Below, in pieces: positions 14,607-21,398 of a stretch of 39,146 nt of DNA. Every line of letters begins with the position of its first letter. Position 1 is the first letter of the stretch. Origin of the DNA: Flavobacteriales bacterium (GTDB lineage Bacteria; Bacteroidota; Bacteroidia; Flavobacteriales_F; PHOS-HE28); contig JAGQVV010000040.1 of NCBI GenBank assembly GCA_020437805.1, positions 380 through 39,525 on the forward strand. Reading direction: 5' to 3'. The position numbers were made by a program, and so were the translations under genes. A model generated the notes under the pieces. It ran no database searches and was not told the DNA's origin. It saw nothing but the letters and a program-made list of their open reading frames with translations.

Positions 14607-15647
14607 TTGACCGCGATCACCCGATACAAGCTGAGGAAGCTGGCGAAGTACACGCTGGTCACCATGGCGGTAGCCGCGGCCTTCCTGCTTTTCAGCGGCG
14701 AGCGTATGGACCTGCAGATCGGTGCCTGGGCCCTCCTCGGATTGTGGACGGGCATCCTGGAGGAGTATCTGTTCGGGCGTCGGTTCAGGGGCTTGGCCAT
14801 CCCCTTGCAGTTCCTGGGAAAGGTGTTTCTGGTGAACCTGCTCACCATCGGTCTCATCGTACTGGGTTTCGCGCTCAATTCGGAACGCTTCGATTGGTAC
14901 AGGGCGGCCCAACCCGAACGCTTGCCGCAGATATTCTTGATGAAGCAATTCTACACCCTGATGCTCCGGGTCATCATCGTAACATCATTCGCTATCCTCG
15001 TGGTGCAGGTGGAGGAGCTGATGGGACGCCGTATGTTCTTGGGGTTCCTGTTGGGCCGATATGAACGTCCCCAGGCCGAGGAGCGCGTGGTGCTCACCAT
15101 GGATCTGGTACGGAGCACCACCCTAGCAGAGCAAATGGGGGATGTCCGCTACTTCCGCTTCCTGAACACGACCTATTCCTTGATGACGGATGCCGTGTTG
15201 AGGAATGAGGCGGATATCCACAAATACGTGGGAGATGAGGTGATATTCACCTGGCCGATGCGCGTAGGCGTTCGATACGAGAACTGCCTGGATCTTTATT
15301 TCGATATCGTCGAACGCATCGAGGAGCACGCTGAGGAGATACGCTCGGAATTCGGTACTGTGCCGCAGTATCGCGCAGCCTTGCACGGCGGTCGTGTGAT
15401 CTCCGCACAGGTCGGGCATACCAAGCGTTCCTTGGAATTGAGCGGCGATGTCATGAACAGTGTTTCCCGCATGTTGGGCCTCGCGAAGGAGATGAAGGTG
15501 GACCTGCTCGCTTCCGCCGAACTTCTCGGCCGGGTACCTTCCGCGAGTGAGCGTTTCAAGGTGGGTCCCCAGCACACCGTACCAGTGAAAGGACGCAAAC
15601 GCGAGGTGCGGGTCCATGGCGTGGAACGCGAACATCGTACGGTATGA
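14607..15647 (+). CDS. Membrane-anchored class III adenylate/guanylate cyclase (cyclase 1)
   Basis: A 346-residue protein with four TM helices (about residues 14-31, 38-57, 69-90 and 115-136) and a cytoplasmic class III cyclase domain from about 155. Metal-binding Asp residues are D166 (MDLVRST) and D210 (HKYVGDEV). The base-reading Lys (K206) is present, the partner position is Glu (E277), and the transition-state pair N284/R288 is intact (SGDVMNSVSR), so it should be active and probably makes cAMP. The frame is open back to 14379, but that part overlaps the divergent gene. TTG at 14607 was chosen because a TACTTTCG box precedes it and it gives a short basic N-terminus; ATG at 14664 would cut TM1. 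Its stop overlaps the next start (ATGA). Confidence 0.88.
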   Translation: MTAITRYKLRKLAKYTLVTMAVAAAFLLFSGERMDLQIGAWALLGLWTGILEEYLFGRRFRGLAIPLQFLGKVFLVNLLTIGLIVLGFALNSERFDWYRAAQPERLPQIFLMKQFYTLMLRVIIVTSFAILVVQVEELMGRRMFLGFLLGRYERPQAEERVVLTMDLVRSTTLAEQMGDVRYFRFLNTTYSLMTDAVLRNEADIHKYVGDEVIFTWPMRVGVRYENCLDLYFDIVERIEEHAEEIRSEFGTVPQYRAALHGGRVISAQVGHTKRSLELSGDVMNSVSRMLGLAKEMKVDLLASAELLGRVPSASERFKVGPQHTVPVKGRKREVRVHGVEREHRTV

Positions 15648-16753
15648 ACCCGATATTCCGTTGCTTGTTCTTGTTGACCTTGTGGTGGCCAGGGAGCGCC
15701 TGCCTCGCGCAGGTGATGGTGCCGTTCGTGAGTGATGCCGATCGCTTCATGGTGTTCGCTGAGAAGCGATTCCTCGAGATCGATGATCTTCCACCGTCAC
15801 GGTATTGGTCGCTGAACGGTGCCGTCCTCTACCAAGGGGCTGATGGTGGCTTGGCTTATTTCGAGTTGGAAGGACGACGTACCCGGGTCGTTGAGCGAGG
15901 CCGCGCGAATGAGGTCCGGGTCTCTGGAGATCGAGCGGCATGGATGGTCCACGACACCCTGAAAGTGCTTCGCTCCGGAGCCGGTGTCGTGGTTGCCACG
16001 GGTGTGGAGCGATTCGCTGTATCGGATAGCTTGGTGGCATTCATCGATGGAGCCGGAACCGCTCTGAACGTCCTCTGGCGTGGTCAACGTATTCCCATGG
16101 CGGACATACATGAAAAGTCGGATGATGTGCTTTGGGCACAAGGCGCGAACACCGTCACGTATCATGACCGGTCCCGATCCACCATCCTGGCGTTCCAGCA
16201 TGGGGAGGTCCATATGCTCATGGATAGCGCGGATATTGGGGTCTCATACTGCGGCCGGGATATCATCGCATACTGGGATGATATCCGCGATGAATTCATC
16301 GTGGGGTGGAAGGAAGGTCGGAAGCGTCTTTCCGGATTGCGCCCTATCAACGCGAAAGCGGGTGACGGTGTTTTGGCATTCGTGGATGGGACATTGAAAT
16401 TGAAATACTGGGATGGAACGGAGGTCGTGACCCTCACGGATTCCATGCCATCGGATTATTGGGTGGAGGATCGTGTTGTCCTTTATCTTGAGGCGGGCCG
16501 CTTGAAGATGATGGCACCGGGAGGTCCGATCGATGTGGACGAGGTGGTGCCGGAACAGTGGCACGTGCAAGGGGATGGTCTCGTGTACCTCAATGCCAAC
16601 CGCGAACTATGGGGGATCTTTTCCGGCGAACGTATGCGCTTCGGGAAGGAAGCCGCGATAGATGGTTTCGAGGTGTTCGGTGATGCTGTTCTGTATCGCA
16701 GCCCCAAAGGACCCGTGACCGTGATCAAGGACGGTCGGTCTTTCGTTTTCTGA
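15644..16753 (+). CDS. Secreted beta-propeller-like protein coupled to cyclase 1
   Basis: A 369-residue protein with a signal peptide (MNPIFRCLFLLTLWWPGSACLAQ). The body is made of short beta-rich repeats of about 40-45 residues, with patterns such as YWSLNGAVLYQ, DRAAWMVHDTLKVL, DSLVAFIDG, GDGVLAFVDGTLKLKYWDG, EDRVVLYLEAG and GDGLVYLNANRELWG. These look like blades of a TolB/WD-like propeller without a clear family match. It is probably periplasmic. It starts at the ATGA that ends cyclase 1, so the two are translationally coupled; a sensor or regulator role for the cyclase is an inference. It converges on cyclase 2 with only 15 nt between stops. Confidence 0.75.
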   Translation: MNPIFRCLFLLTLWWPGSACLAQVMVPFVSDADRFMVFAEKRFLEIDDLPPSRYWSLNGAVLYQGADGGLAYFELEGRRTRVVERGRANEVRVSGDRAAWMVHDTLKVLRSGAGVVVATGVERFAVSDSLVAFIDGAGTALNVLWRGQRIPMADIHEKSDDVLWAQGANTVTYHDRSRSTILAFQHGEVHMLMDSADIGVSYCGRDIIAYWDDIRDEFIVGWKEGRKRLSGLRPINAKAGDGVLAFVDGTLKLKYWDGTEVVTLTDSMPSDYWVEDRVVLYLEAGRLKMMAPGGPIDVDEVVPEQWHVQGDGLVYLNANRELWGIFSGERMRFGKEAAIDGFEVFGDAVLYRSPKGPVTVIKDGRSFVF

Positions 16754-16768
16754 ACAAGGGACAAGGGT

Positions 16769-17839
16769 TCACTCCTCATCGGAGGTACCCAATAATGTCC
16801 ACAGCTTTATCGCATTGGTCTTCCCTTTGAGGTCCGTGCTACCGATCCCACGTACCTGATAAGCATTCGGAAGGCGGAGTACGTCCATCAATTCCTGCGA
16901 TATCAGGTTGTCCACGCCATGGGCGTTGCACTGACCTTGGATGTGAGCGGCGGTGTTCACTACATCGCCGGTATAGATGCGTTCCTTCTTCACCAGACCC
17001 ACCTCACCAACGGTGACCGGTCCGTAATGGAAACCGGCCTTGAACAGTGGGGCATGACCGTATCGGGATTCATAATGCGTTGCGCGGCGTTTCAGTTTTC
17101 TCCTGATGTCCAGGAAGCAACGGATGCAGCGTTGCCTCCCGACGCCGTTGCGGAGCGACCAACTGACGCTGACCTCGTCGCCGACATACTGGTAGATCTC
17201 CCCCCGTGAATAGACGATGGAATCCGTGATATCGGCGTACAGTTCGTTCAAGAGCTTGAAGTATTCCACATGCCCGATGCGTTCCGCCACTGCGGTGGAG
17301 CTGCGCATGTCCAGGAACATGAAGATCCGCATTTCCTGCTTGGGACGGTGGTATCGACCGGTGAGGTAGTTGATACCACCACTTCCATACTGGTCGTTCA
17401 GGCGGACCATCAACATGGTGCCGGCCATGAGCAGGGTCCAGTACAGGTAATGCCCGAGAAAGGACAGGGTCAGGATATCGGAAGCCACCTCGTGGGACCC
17501 TTCGGGTATCGGGTGTGACAACCTTGGCACGAAAGCGATCACGCTGGTCATCACCACCGCCATCAGTATGGCCATGATGGAAACGGCCTTCGCGTAGGAA
17601 TACCTGCGCCATCTGTCCCGAAGCACGAAAATGTACAGGCCGCCACCCAGAAGACCGGCGAACAGCGAGATCAGGATGCGTTCCTGTATCCGTTCCTGTA
17701 GTGTCCCGAGCAGCCCATGTTGGACCATCACATTGTGCTCGAAAAGGGCGGCGATACTGCCGACAATGACCCATGAGATCGCGATACGCAACGCACGGTG
17801 CAGCCGCAATCGCGTACGGGATAGTACTTGGGTGGACAC
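16769..17839 (-). CDS. Membrane-anchored class III cyclase with altered active site (cyclase 2)
   Basis: A 356-residue paralogue of cyclase 1: four TM helices in residues 18-148, then the linker TGRYHRPKQEMRIF (cyclase 1: LGRYERPQAEERVV) and the cyclase domain. Metal-binding Asp residues D177 (FLDMRSST) and D221 (QYVGDEV) are kept. However, the base-reading Lys is Gln (Q217), its partner is Ile (I288), and the catalytic Arg after N295 is His (H299, in VVNTAAH). Substrate and activity are therefore uncertain. The start was set at GTG 17839, 5 nt downstream of a TAACTTCG box; the upstream ATG at 17872 would place the box inside the coding region. It is divergent from the 18000 gene. Confidence 0.85.
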   Translation of the reverse strand: MSTQVLSRTRLRLHRALRIAISWVIVGSIAALFEHNVMVQHGLLGTLQERIQERILISLFAGLLGGGLYIFVLRDRWRRYSYAKAVSIMAILMAVVMTSVIAFVPRLSHPIPEGSHEVASDILTLSFLGHYLYWTLLMAGTMLMVRLNDQYGSGGINYLTGRYHRPKQEMRIFMFLDMRSSTAVAERIGHVEYFKLLNELYADITDSIVYSRGEIYQYVGDEVSVSWSLRNGVGRQRCIRCFLDIRRKLKRRATHYESRYGHAPLFKAGFHYGPVTVGEVGLVKKERIYTGDVVNTAAHIQGQCNAHGVDNLISQELMDVLRLPNAYQVRGIGSTDLKGKTNAIKLWTLLGTSDEE

Positions 17840-17844
17840 GGGTG

Positions 17845-17852
17845 CGAAGTTA
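17845..17852 (-). promoter_or_regulatory. -7 box TAACTTCG of cyclase 2
   Basis: The minus strand reads TAACTTCG, ending 5 nt before the GTG at 17839. It is one mismatch from TAnnTTTG and would give a leaderless message. Confidence 0.5.
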
Positions 17853-17888
17853 GCCGTGGCCCTGCTCCGCATGTTGCGCCGGTTTCAC

Positions 17889-17923
17889 CGGATCATTATC
17901 GGATCATTACCGGACCCGGGTCC
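17889..17923. promoter_or_regulatory. Direct repeats and palindrome in a divergent promoter region
   Basis: CGGATCATTA occurs at 17889-17898 and 17900-17909 (11-bp spacing, about one helical turn), followed at once by the perfect 12-bp palindrome GGACCCGGGTCC (17912-17923). It lies between the divergent promoters of cyclase 2 and the 18000 gene, where an operator would be expected. No regulator is assigned. Confidence 0.4.
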
Positions 17924-17982
17924 AACAGCACCCCTTGGACAACCGTTACCGCACCATTGCCGTACAAGGGTCCGACTTCCGA

Positions 17983-17990
17983 TACCTTTG
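17983..17990 (+). promoter_or_regulatory. -7 box TACCTTTG of the 18000 gene
   Basis: An exact TAnnTTTG match ends 9 nt before the ATG at 18000. A TTG at 17957-17959 lies 23 nt upstream and may be the -33 element. Confidence 0.6.
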
Positions 17991-17999
17991 ACACTTGCC

Positions 18000-18578
18000 A
18001 TGGAACGCCTCGGATCACGCCTGTCCATCCTTGGGATGCTGCTTGTGCTGGCCCCGCTGTCCGGCCATGCGTTCTACATCCACCTGCACGGGGTCGTCAC
18101 GGAGTATTTCACCGGCGATGCGATGAAAGGCGTGCAGATCAGAATGGTGAAGGATAGTGTGGAGCGTGAGACCATCATTACCAGCGGCAATGGGAAGTAC
18201 GAGTTGTACCTGGAGCGTGGATACGATTACCAGATCTGGTTCCACCGGGCGGACCTGGTGACGAAGCACGTGCGGATCGACGCGCGCGAGGTGCCACTTT
18301 TCCCCGATGTGCCGTTCTATGACATGGATCTTCAGATGACCTTGTTCACCTGGTTGGATGGATATGACTTCACACTCTTCAACTCGCCGGTGGGCAGATC
18401 GGAATACAAGCATAGCGTCCGTAACCTGAACTGGGACGTGGAGTACACGAATAATATCCGCCGTCTTGTGGACAGGTTCATGGTGCACTATGAACGTGAG
18501 GTTGCGGATCGGGCCAAGAAGGAATCGATCAAAGGGACCACCGCCAAGCGCCGTCGTCGGAAGACCGTGGACTTCTAG
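18000..18578 (+). CDS. Small secreted carboxypeptidase-regulatory-like protein, paralogue A
   Basis: A 192-residue protein with a signal peptide (MERLGSRLSILGMLLVLAPLSGHA). Residues 25-120 form a carboxypeptidase-regulatory/Cna-B-like beta-sandwich: HLHGVVTEYFTGDAMKGVQI, then a TSGNGKYELYLERGYDYQIWF core, then a DMDLQMTLF strand. The C-terminal part has the signature SPVGRSEYKHSVRNLNWDVEY shared with three other genes nearby, and a basic tail (AKRRRRK). Exported and probably at the envelope; function unknown. The start is supported by a TACCTTTG box 9 nt upstream. Paralogue B follows after 18 nt. Confidence 0.78.
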   Translation: MERLGSRLSILGMLLVLAPLSGHAFYIHLHGVVTEYFTGDAMKGVQIRMVKDSVERETIITSGNGKYELYLERGYDYQIWFHRADLVTKHVRIDAREVPLFPDVPFYDMDLQMTLFTWLDGYDFTLFNSPVGRSEYKHSVRNLNWDVEYTNNIRRLVDRFMVHYEREVADRAKKESIKGTTAKRRRRKTVDF

Positions 18579-18585
18579 TCCATCG

Positions 18586-18593
18586 TAACTTCA
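18586..18593 (+). promoter_or_regulatory. Possible -7 box (TAACTTCA) of paralogue B
   Basis: TAACTTCA ends 3 nt before the ATG at 18597. It has two changes from TAnnTTTG, but the placement matches the other short-leader genes. Confidence 0.35.
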
Positions 18594-18596
18594 GCC

Positions 18597-19112
18597 ATGC
18601 GTTTTCCTGTTCTATTGCTCATCATGAGCGGGGGCACATGCCAAGCACAGGACCTGCTTCTATACGGTCGGGTCCGACAATACGAGGCCAACGGACCGCT
18701 TGCATCGGCCACCACCCTTGTCCTCCGGAACGGGGATCCGATCGTGACGATCCAATGCGACAGTGCGGGTGGGTACAAGGTCCTGTTGGATGTGGGTCAT
18801 TCGTACGTGCTTGAGTACCGGTCACCGGGTCGTGTTTCCAAAAGCATCCTGTTGGACCTTCGCACCGCTCCCGACGACGATGGGGGATACGGCATGAACG
18901 TGGATGTTCGGCTCTTCCGACCGATCGATGGAGTCGATGTTTCATTCTTGGAAGAACCGATCGGAAAAGCGGCATACGACAGTACAACGAACGATATTCG
19001 ATGGGACATGGAGTACACTGCTCCCCGCATCGCACGGGTCGACCAAGCCTATCCCATTCGCTACACGGTGGAGCCCGACCCTGAGGATAGCATCGGCGGA
19101 GGACCGGAATAG
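18597..19112 (+). CDS. Small secreted carboxypeptidase-regulatory-like protein, paralogue B
   Basis: A 171-residue protein. Its signal peptide is MRFPVLLLIMSGGTCQAQ, possibly with a Cys near the cleavage site. The beta-sandwich reads LLLYGRVRQYEANGPLASA, then SAGGYKVLLDVGHSYVLEY, then YGMNVDVRLFRPIDGVDVSF. The C-terminal signature is EEPIGKAAYDSTTNDIRWDMEY. The last 52 nt overlap the 3' end of folP on the opposite strand, and the tail it encodes there is Pro/Gly/acid-rich (PDPEDSIGGGPE). Function unknown; the same family as the genes at 18000, 20685 and 22730. Confidence 0.78.
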   Translation: MRFPVLLLIMSGGTCQAQDLLLYGRVRQYEANGPLASATTLVLRNGDPIVTIQCDSAGGYKVLLDVGHSYVLEYRSPGRVSKSILLDLRTAPDDDGGYGMNVDVRLFRPIDGVDVSFLEEPIGKAAYDSTTNDIRWDMEYTAPRIARVDQAYPIRYTVEPDPEDSIGGGPE

Positions 19113-19936
19113 TTCACCAACTTGGTCGCTTCCACGGCCGCTTTCACATCGTGCACGCGAAGAACGGATGCTCCGTTCATCAAGGCCATCGTGTTGGCCA
19201 CGGTGGTGCCGTTCAGGGCATCCTTCGTTGTTGTGCCAAGCACCTCGTTGATCATCCGTTTGCGCGAGAGCCCTACCAAGACCGGGGCCCCGAGCACCTT
19301 GATGCGTTCTAGTTCCCGGAGCAATGTGAAATTGTGGTCGGTCGTTTTCCCGAACCCGAATCCCGGGTCCAACAGGACATCCGGGATCCCGGCGTTGCGT
19401 GCGGCCAACAAGCGCTCGCTGAGGAACAAGGTGACCTCTGTGGCCACGTCCTTGTATTGCGGTGCTCGTTGCATGGTCCGCGGTGTGCCTTGCATGTGCA
19501 TCATGATGTACGGGACATTGTTCTTTGCTACGACCTCCAGCATGGCTTCGTCCAGAAGTCCGGCGCCGATGTCGTTCACCATTCCCGCACCGGCCTCCAC
19601 GGCCTCTTTGGCGATCGAGGCACGGTATGAGTCAATGCTCAACAAGGTATTCGGGAAACGCTTCCGCAACGCTGTGATCACTGGGACCACACGCGAAAGC
19701 TCCACCTCCAATGCAACCTCCTCCGCTCCCGGCCTGCTGCTCGCCCCTCCTATATCGATGATGGCGGCACCATCCTCAAGCATCCGCTCCGTCGTGCGCA
19801 AAGCCTGTTCCAGGTCCACGCGGCTTTCCACGTGGAAAGAGTCCGGAGTGACGTTGAGTATCCCCATAACCAGCGGGAAGCGTACATCGACCAAGCGGTC
19901 CTTGATCCTCCATGTAGTCGGTTCCCACATCATCAT
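19061..19936 (-). CDS. folP: Dihydropteroate synthase
   Basis: FolP condenses p-aminobenzoate with 6-hydroxymethyl-dihydropterin diphosphate in folate synthesis. All TIM-barrel motifs are present: GILNVTPDSF (25-34), DIGGASSRPG (61-70), SIDSYR, VNDIGAG, MMHMQGTP, LDPGFGFGK, LVGLSRKR and the closing RVHDVKAAVEA. At 291 residues it is of normal length apart from a Pro/Ser/Gly tail (PPPMLSSGSGSTV) whose codons overlap paralogue B. The frame is open to TTG 19969, but ATG at 19936 (first of three consecutive ATGs) lies 6 nt after a GACCTTCG box and was preferred. It is divergent from the DUF1599 gene, a pairing I know from other Bacteroidota. Confidence 0.95.
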   Translation of the reverse strand: MMMWEPTTWRIKDRLVDVRFPLVMGILNVTPDSFHVESRVDLEQALRTTERMLEDGAAIIDIGGASSRPGAEEVALEVELSRVVPVITALRKRFPNTLLSIDSYRASIAKEAVEAGAGMVNDIGAGLLDEAMLEVVAKNNVPYIMMHMQGTPRTMQRAPQYKDVATEVTLFLSERLLAARNAGIPDVLLDPGFGFGKTTDHNFTLLRELERIKVLGAPVLVGLSRKRMINEVLGTTTKDALNGTTVANTMALMNGASVLRVHDVKAAVEATKLVNYSGPPPMLSSGSGSTV

Positions 19937-19942
19937 TGCACG

Positions 19943-19950
19943 CGAAGGTC
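19943..19950 (-). promoter_or_regulatory. folP: -7 box GACCTTCG of folP
   Basis: The minus strand reads GACCTTCG, two changes from TAnnTTTG, ending 6 nt before the ATG at 19936. Confidence 0.4.
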
Positions 19951-19997
19951 CGGAGGAAAGATCGAACAACCCTTCTTAGGGCTCTGATGGGACCAAT

Positions 19998-20005
19998 TAT
20001 CTTCG
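19998..20005 (+). promoter_or_regulatory. -7 box TATCTTCG of the DUF1599 gene
   Basis: TATCTTCG, one change from TAnnTTTG, ends 6 nt before the ATG at 20012, so the message would be nearly leaderless. Confidence 0.5.
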
Positions 20006-20011
20006 CCGTCG

Positions 20012-20557
20012 ATGGAGCGCACCCAGAGCGAGTACAGGACCGTAGTGGATGAGTGCATGGGGCTTTTCGCCAAGAAGGCGAAGGATTATGGCACGGCCTG
20101 GAGGATCCTTCGGGTCCCTTCGTTGACCGACCAGATCTTCATCAAGGCACAACGGATCCGGACCTTGCAACAGGTTGGAGAGAGCAAGGTGGAAGAGGGG
20201 ATCCGCCCGGAATTGATCGGTATCATCAACTACGCGGCCATGGCTCTGGTACAATTGGAGCGTGGGGTGGTGGATGTGCCTGACATGGACGCTGCGACGG
20301 CAACCAAGGAGGTCGAGGCGCGGATCGAGCACGCTCGTGAGTTGATGACCCGTAAGAACCATGACTATGGCGAAGCGTGGCGTAGTATGCGGGTCAGTTC
20401 GTTGGTGGACCTCATCCTGATGAAGCTGCTGCGGATCAAGCAGATCGAGGACAACAAGGGTGCTACGCTCGTAAGTGAAGGCATAGACGCAAACTTCCTG
20501 GACATCGTGAACTATGCCGTGTTCGCAATGATCCAATTGGACGAGGAAGAGGATTGA
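20012..20557 (+). CDS. DUF1599 protein
   Basis: A 181-residue helical cytoplasmic protein made of two similar halves. Residues 8-80 carry KKAKDYGTAWRILRVPSLTD...RIRTL...IINYAAMALVQL, and residues 92-175 carry RKNHDYGEAWRSMRVSSLVD...RIKQI...IVNYAVFAMIQL. This is the DUF1599 (nucleotide-modification-associated) family, common in Bacteroidota next to folP; its biochemical role is not established. No signal peptide. The start MERTQSEYRT is supported by a TATCTTCG box 6 nt upstream. The internal duplication is clear in the sequence. Confidence 0.88.
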   Translation: MERTQSEYRTVVDECMGLFAKKAKDYGTAWRILRVPSLTDQIFIKAQRIRTLQQVGESKVEEGIRPELIGIINYAAMALVQLERGVVDVPDMDAATATKEVEARIEHARELMTRKNHDYGEAWRSMRVSSLVDLILMKLLRIKQIEDNKGATLVSEGIDANFLDIVNYAVFAMIQLDEEED

Positions 20558-20641
20558 TCATCCTTCGTTATTCACATTCCTCTGTTCGGAAGTGGGGTCA
20601 TTGAGCGGCCCCTGATGCTTGGCCCTGCTGGGTCGTGGACC

Positions 20642-20649
20642 TAGTTTCG
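20642..20649 (+). promoter_or_regulatory. Possible -7 box (TAGTTTCG) of paralogue C
   Basis: TAGTTTCG is one change from TAnnTTTG and lies 35 nt before the ATG at 20685, so this gene would have a leader of about 30 nt. Confidence 0.35.
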
Positions 20650-20684
20650 CAATCCTTGTGAATTCGGCTTACCCCGAACGTGCC

Positions 20685-21227
20685 ATGCGATACATTCTAT
20701 TGACCATCCTCATTGGCTTTGCCATGTCCGTTGCTGCCGTTGACCTGCGGCTCCATGGCGAGGTCACCACCTTCGGTTCGCGCGAAGTGCTTGGCGATGT
20801 TCTTGTAAGGGTTTACCGCAACGGGTTGAAGGAGCAAGCCTTCATGACCGGGGCGGGAGGTCGCTATTCGGTGGACCTGAGGGAGGGTGGTCATTACATT
20901 ATCCGTTTCAGTCGTCCTGGGCATGTCACGAAGTGCTTCGCGGTGGATACGCACGGTGCTGCATGGGAAGGGGATGCTCGTTCGGTGAATGTCGCCGTGG
21001 AGATGACCCTGTTCGAAAAGGTGGACGGATTGGACCTTTCGTTCTTCGATCTGCCGATGGGTTTGGCGAATTTCAGCCCGACCACTGGCTACTTGAGTTG
21101 GGACAAGGAATACGAGGAACGTATAAGGCCCGAGGTGGATCGATTGATGGCGGAGGTGGCTACACACAGGCTGCGGAATGCTCCAACGGTTTCCCACATT
21201 GGGCCGTCGAACGAGGAACGACAGTGA
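20685..21227 (+). CDS. Small secreted carboxypeptidase-regulatory-like protein, paralogue C
   Basis: A 180-residue protein with a signal peptide (MRYILLTILIGFAMSVAAV). The beta-sandwich reads LRLHGEVTTFGSREVLGDVL, then GAGGRYSVDLREGGHYIIRF, then SVNVAVEMTLFEKVDGLDLSF. The C-terminal signature is DLPMGLANFSPTTGYLSWDKEY followed by IRPEVDRL, close to paralogue A (IRRLVDRF). The upstream in-frame ATG at 20619 would add 22 residues ahead of the signal peptide and was rejected. It lies between the DUF1599 and DoxX genes. Function unknown. Confidence 0.78.
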   Translation: MRYILLTILIGFAMSVAAVDLRLHGEVTTFGSREVLGDVLVRVYRNGLKEQAFMTGAGGRYSVDLREGGHYIIRFSRPGHVTKCFAVDTHGAAWEGDARSVNVAVEMTLFEKVDGLDLSFFDLPMGLANFSPTTGYLSWDKEYEERIRPEVDRLMAEVATHRLRNAPTVSHIGPSNEERQ

Positions 21228-21327
21228 GCGGGCCAGCGACTTGCAGTAATGACATGCGAATGGTCGCTGCTATGGCGCACTTGGAACATCGGCGGTCATT
21301 CACATGCAAAAGACATGTTAACGTGAA

Positions 21328-21343
21328 GGCCTTGCAAAAGGCT
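21328..21343 (+). terminator. Small hairpin with GCAA tetraloop after paralogue C
   Basis: GCCTT (21329-21333) pairs with AAGGC (21338-21342) across a GCAA tetraloop, extended by a G-T pair. It lies about 100 nt after the stop at 21227 and just before the DoxX promoter box. No U-tract, so its role as a terminator is uncertain. Confidence 0.3.
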
Positions 21344-21348
21344 GAGGC

Positions 21349-21356
21349 TACCTTCG
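21349..21356 (+). promoter_or_regulatory. -7 box TACCTTCG of the DoxX gene
   Basis: TACCTTCG, one change from TAnnTTTG, lies 42 nt before the ATG at 21399. This gene would have a leader of about 35-40 nt. Confidence 0.45.
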
Positions 21357-21398
21357 TCGCTCACGTTCCTGTGGTTCCAACCTGATCCGAGATCACAC

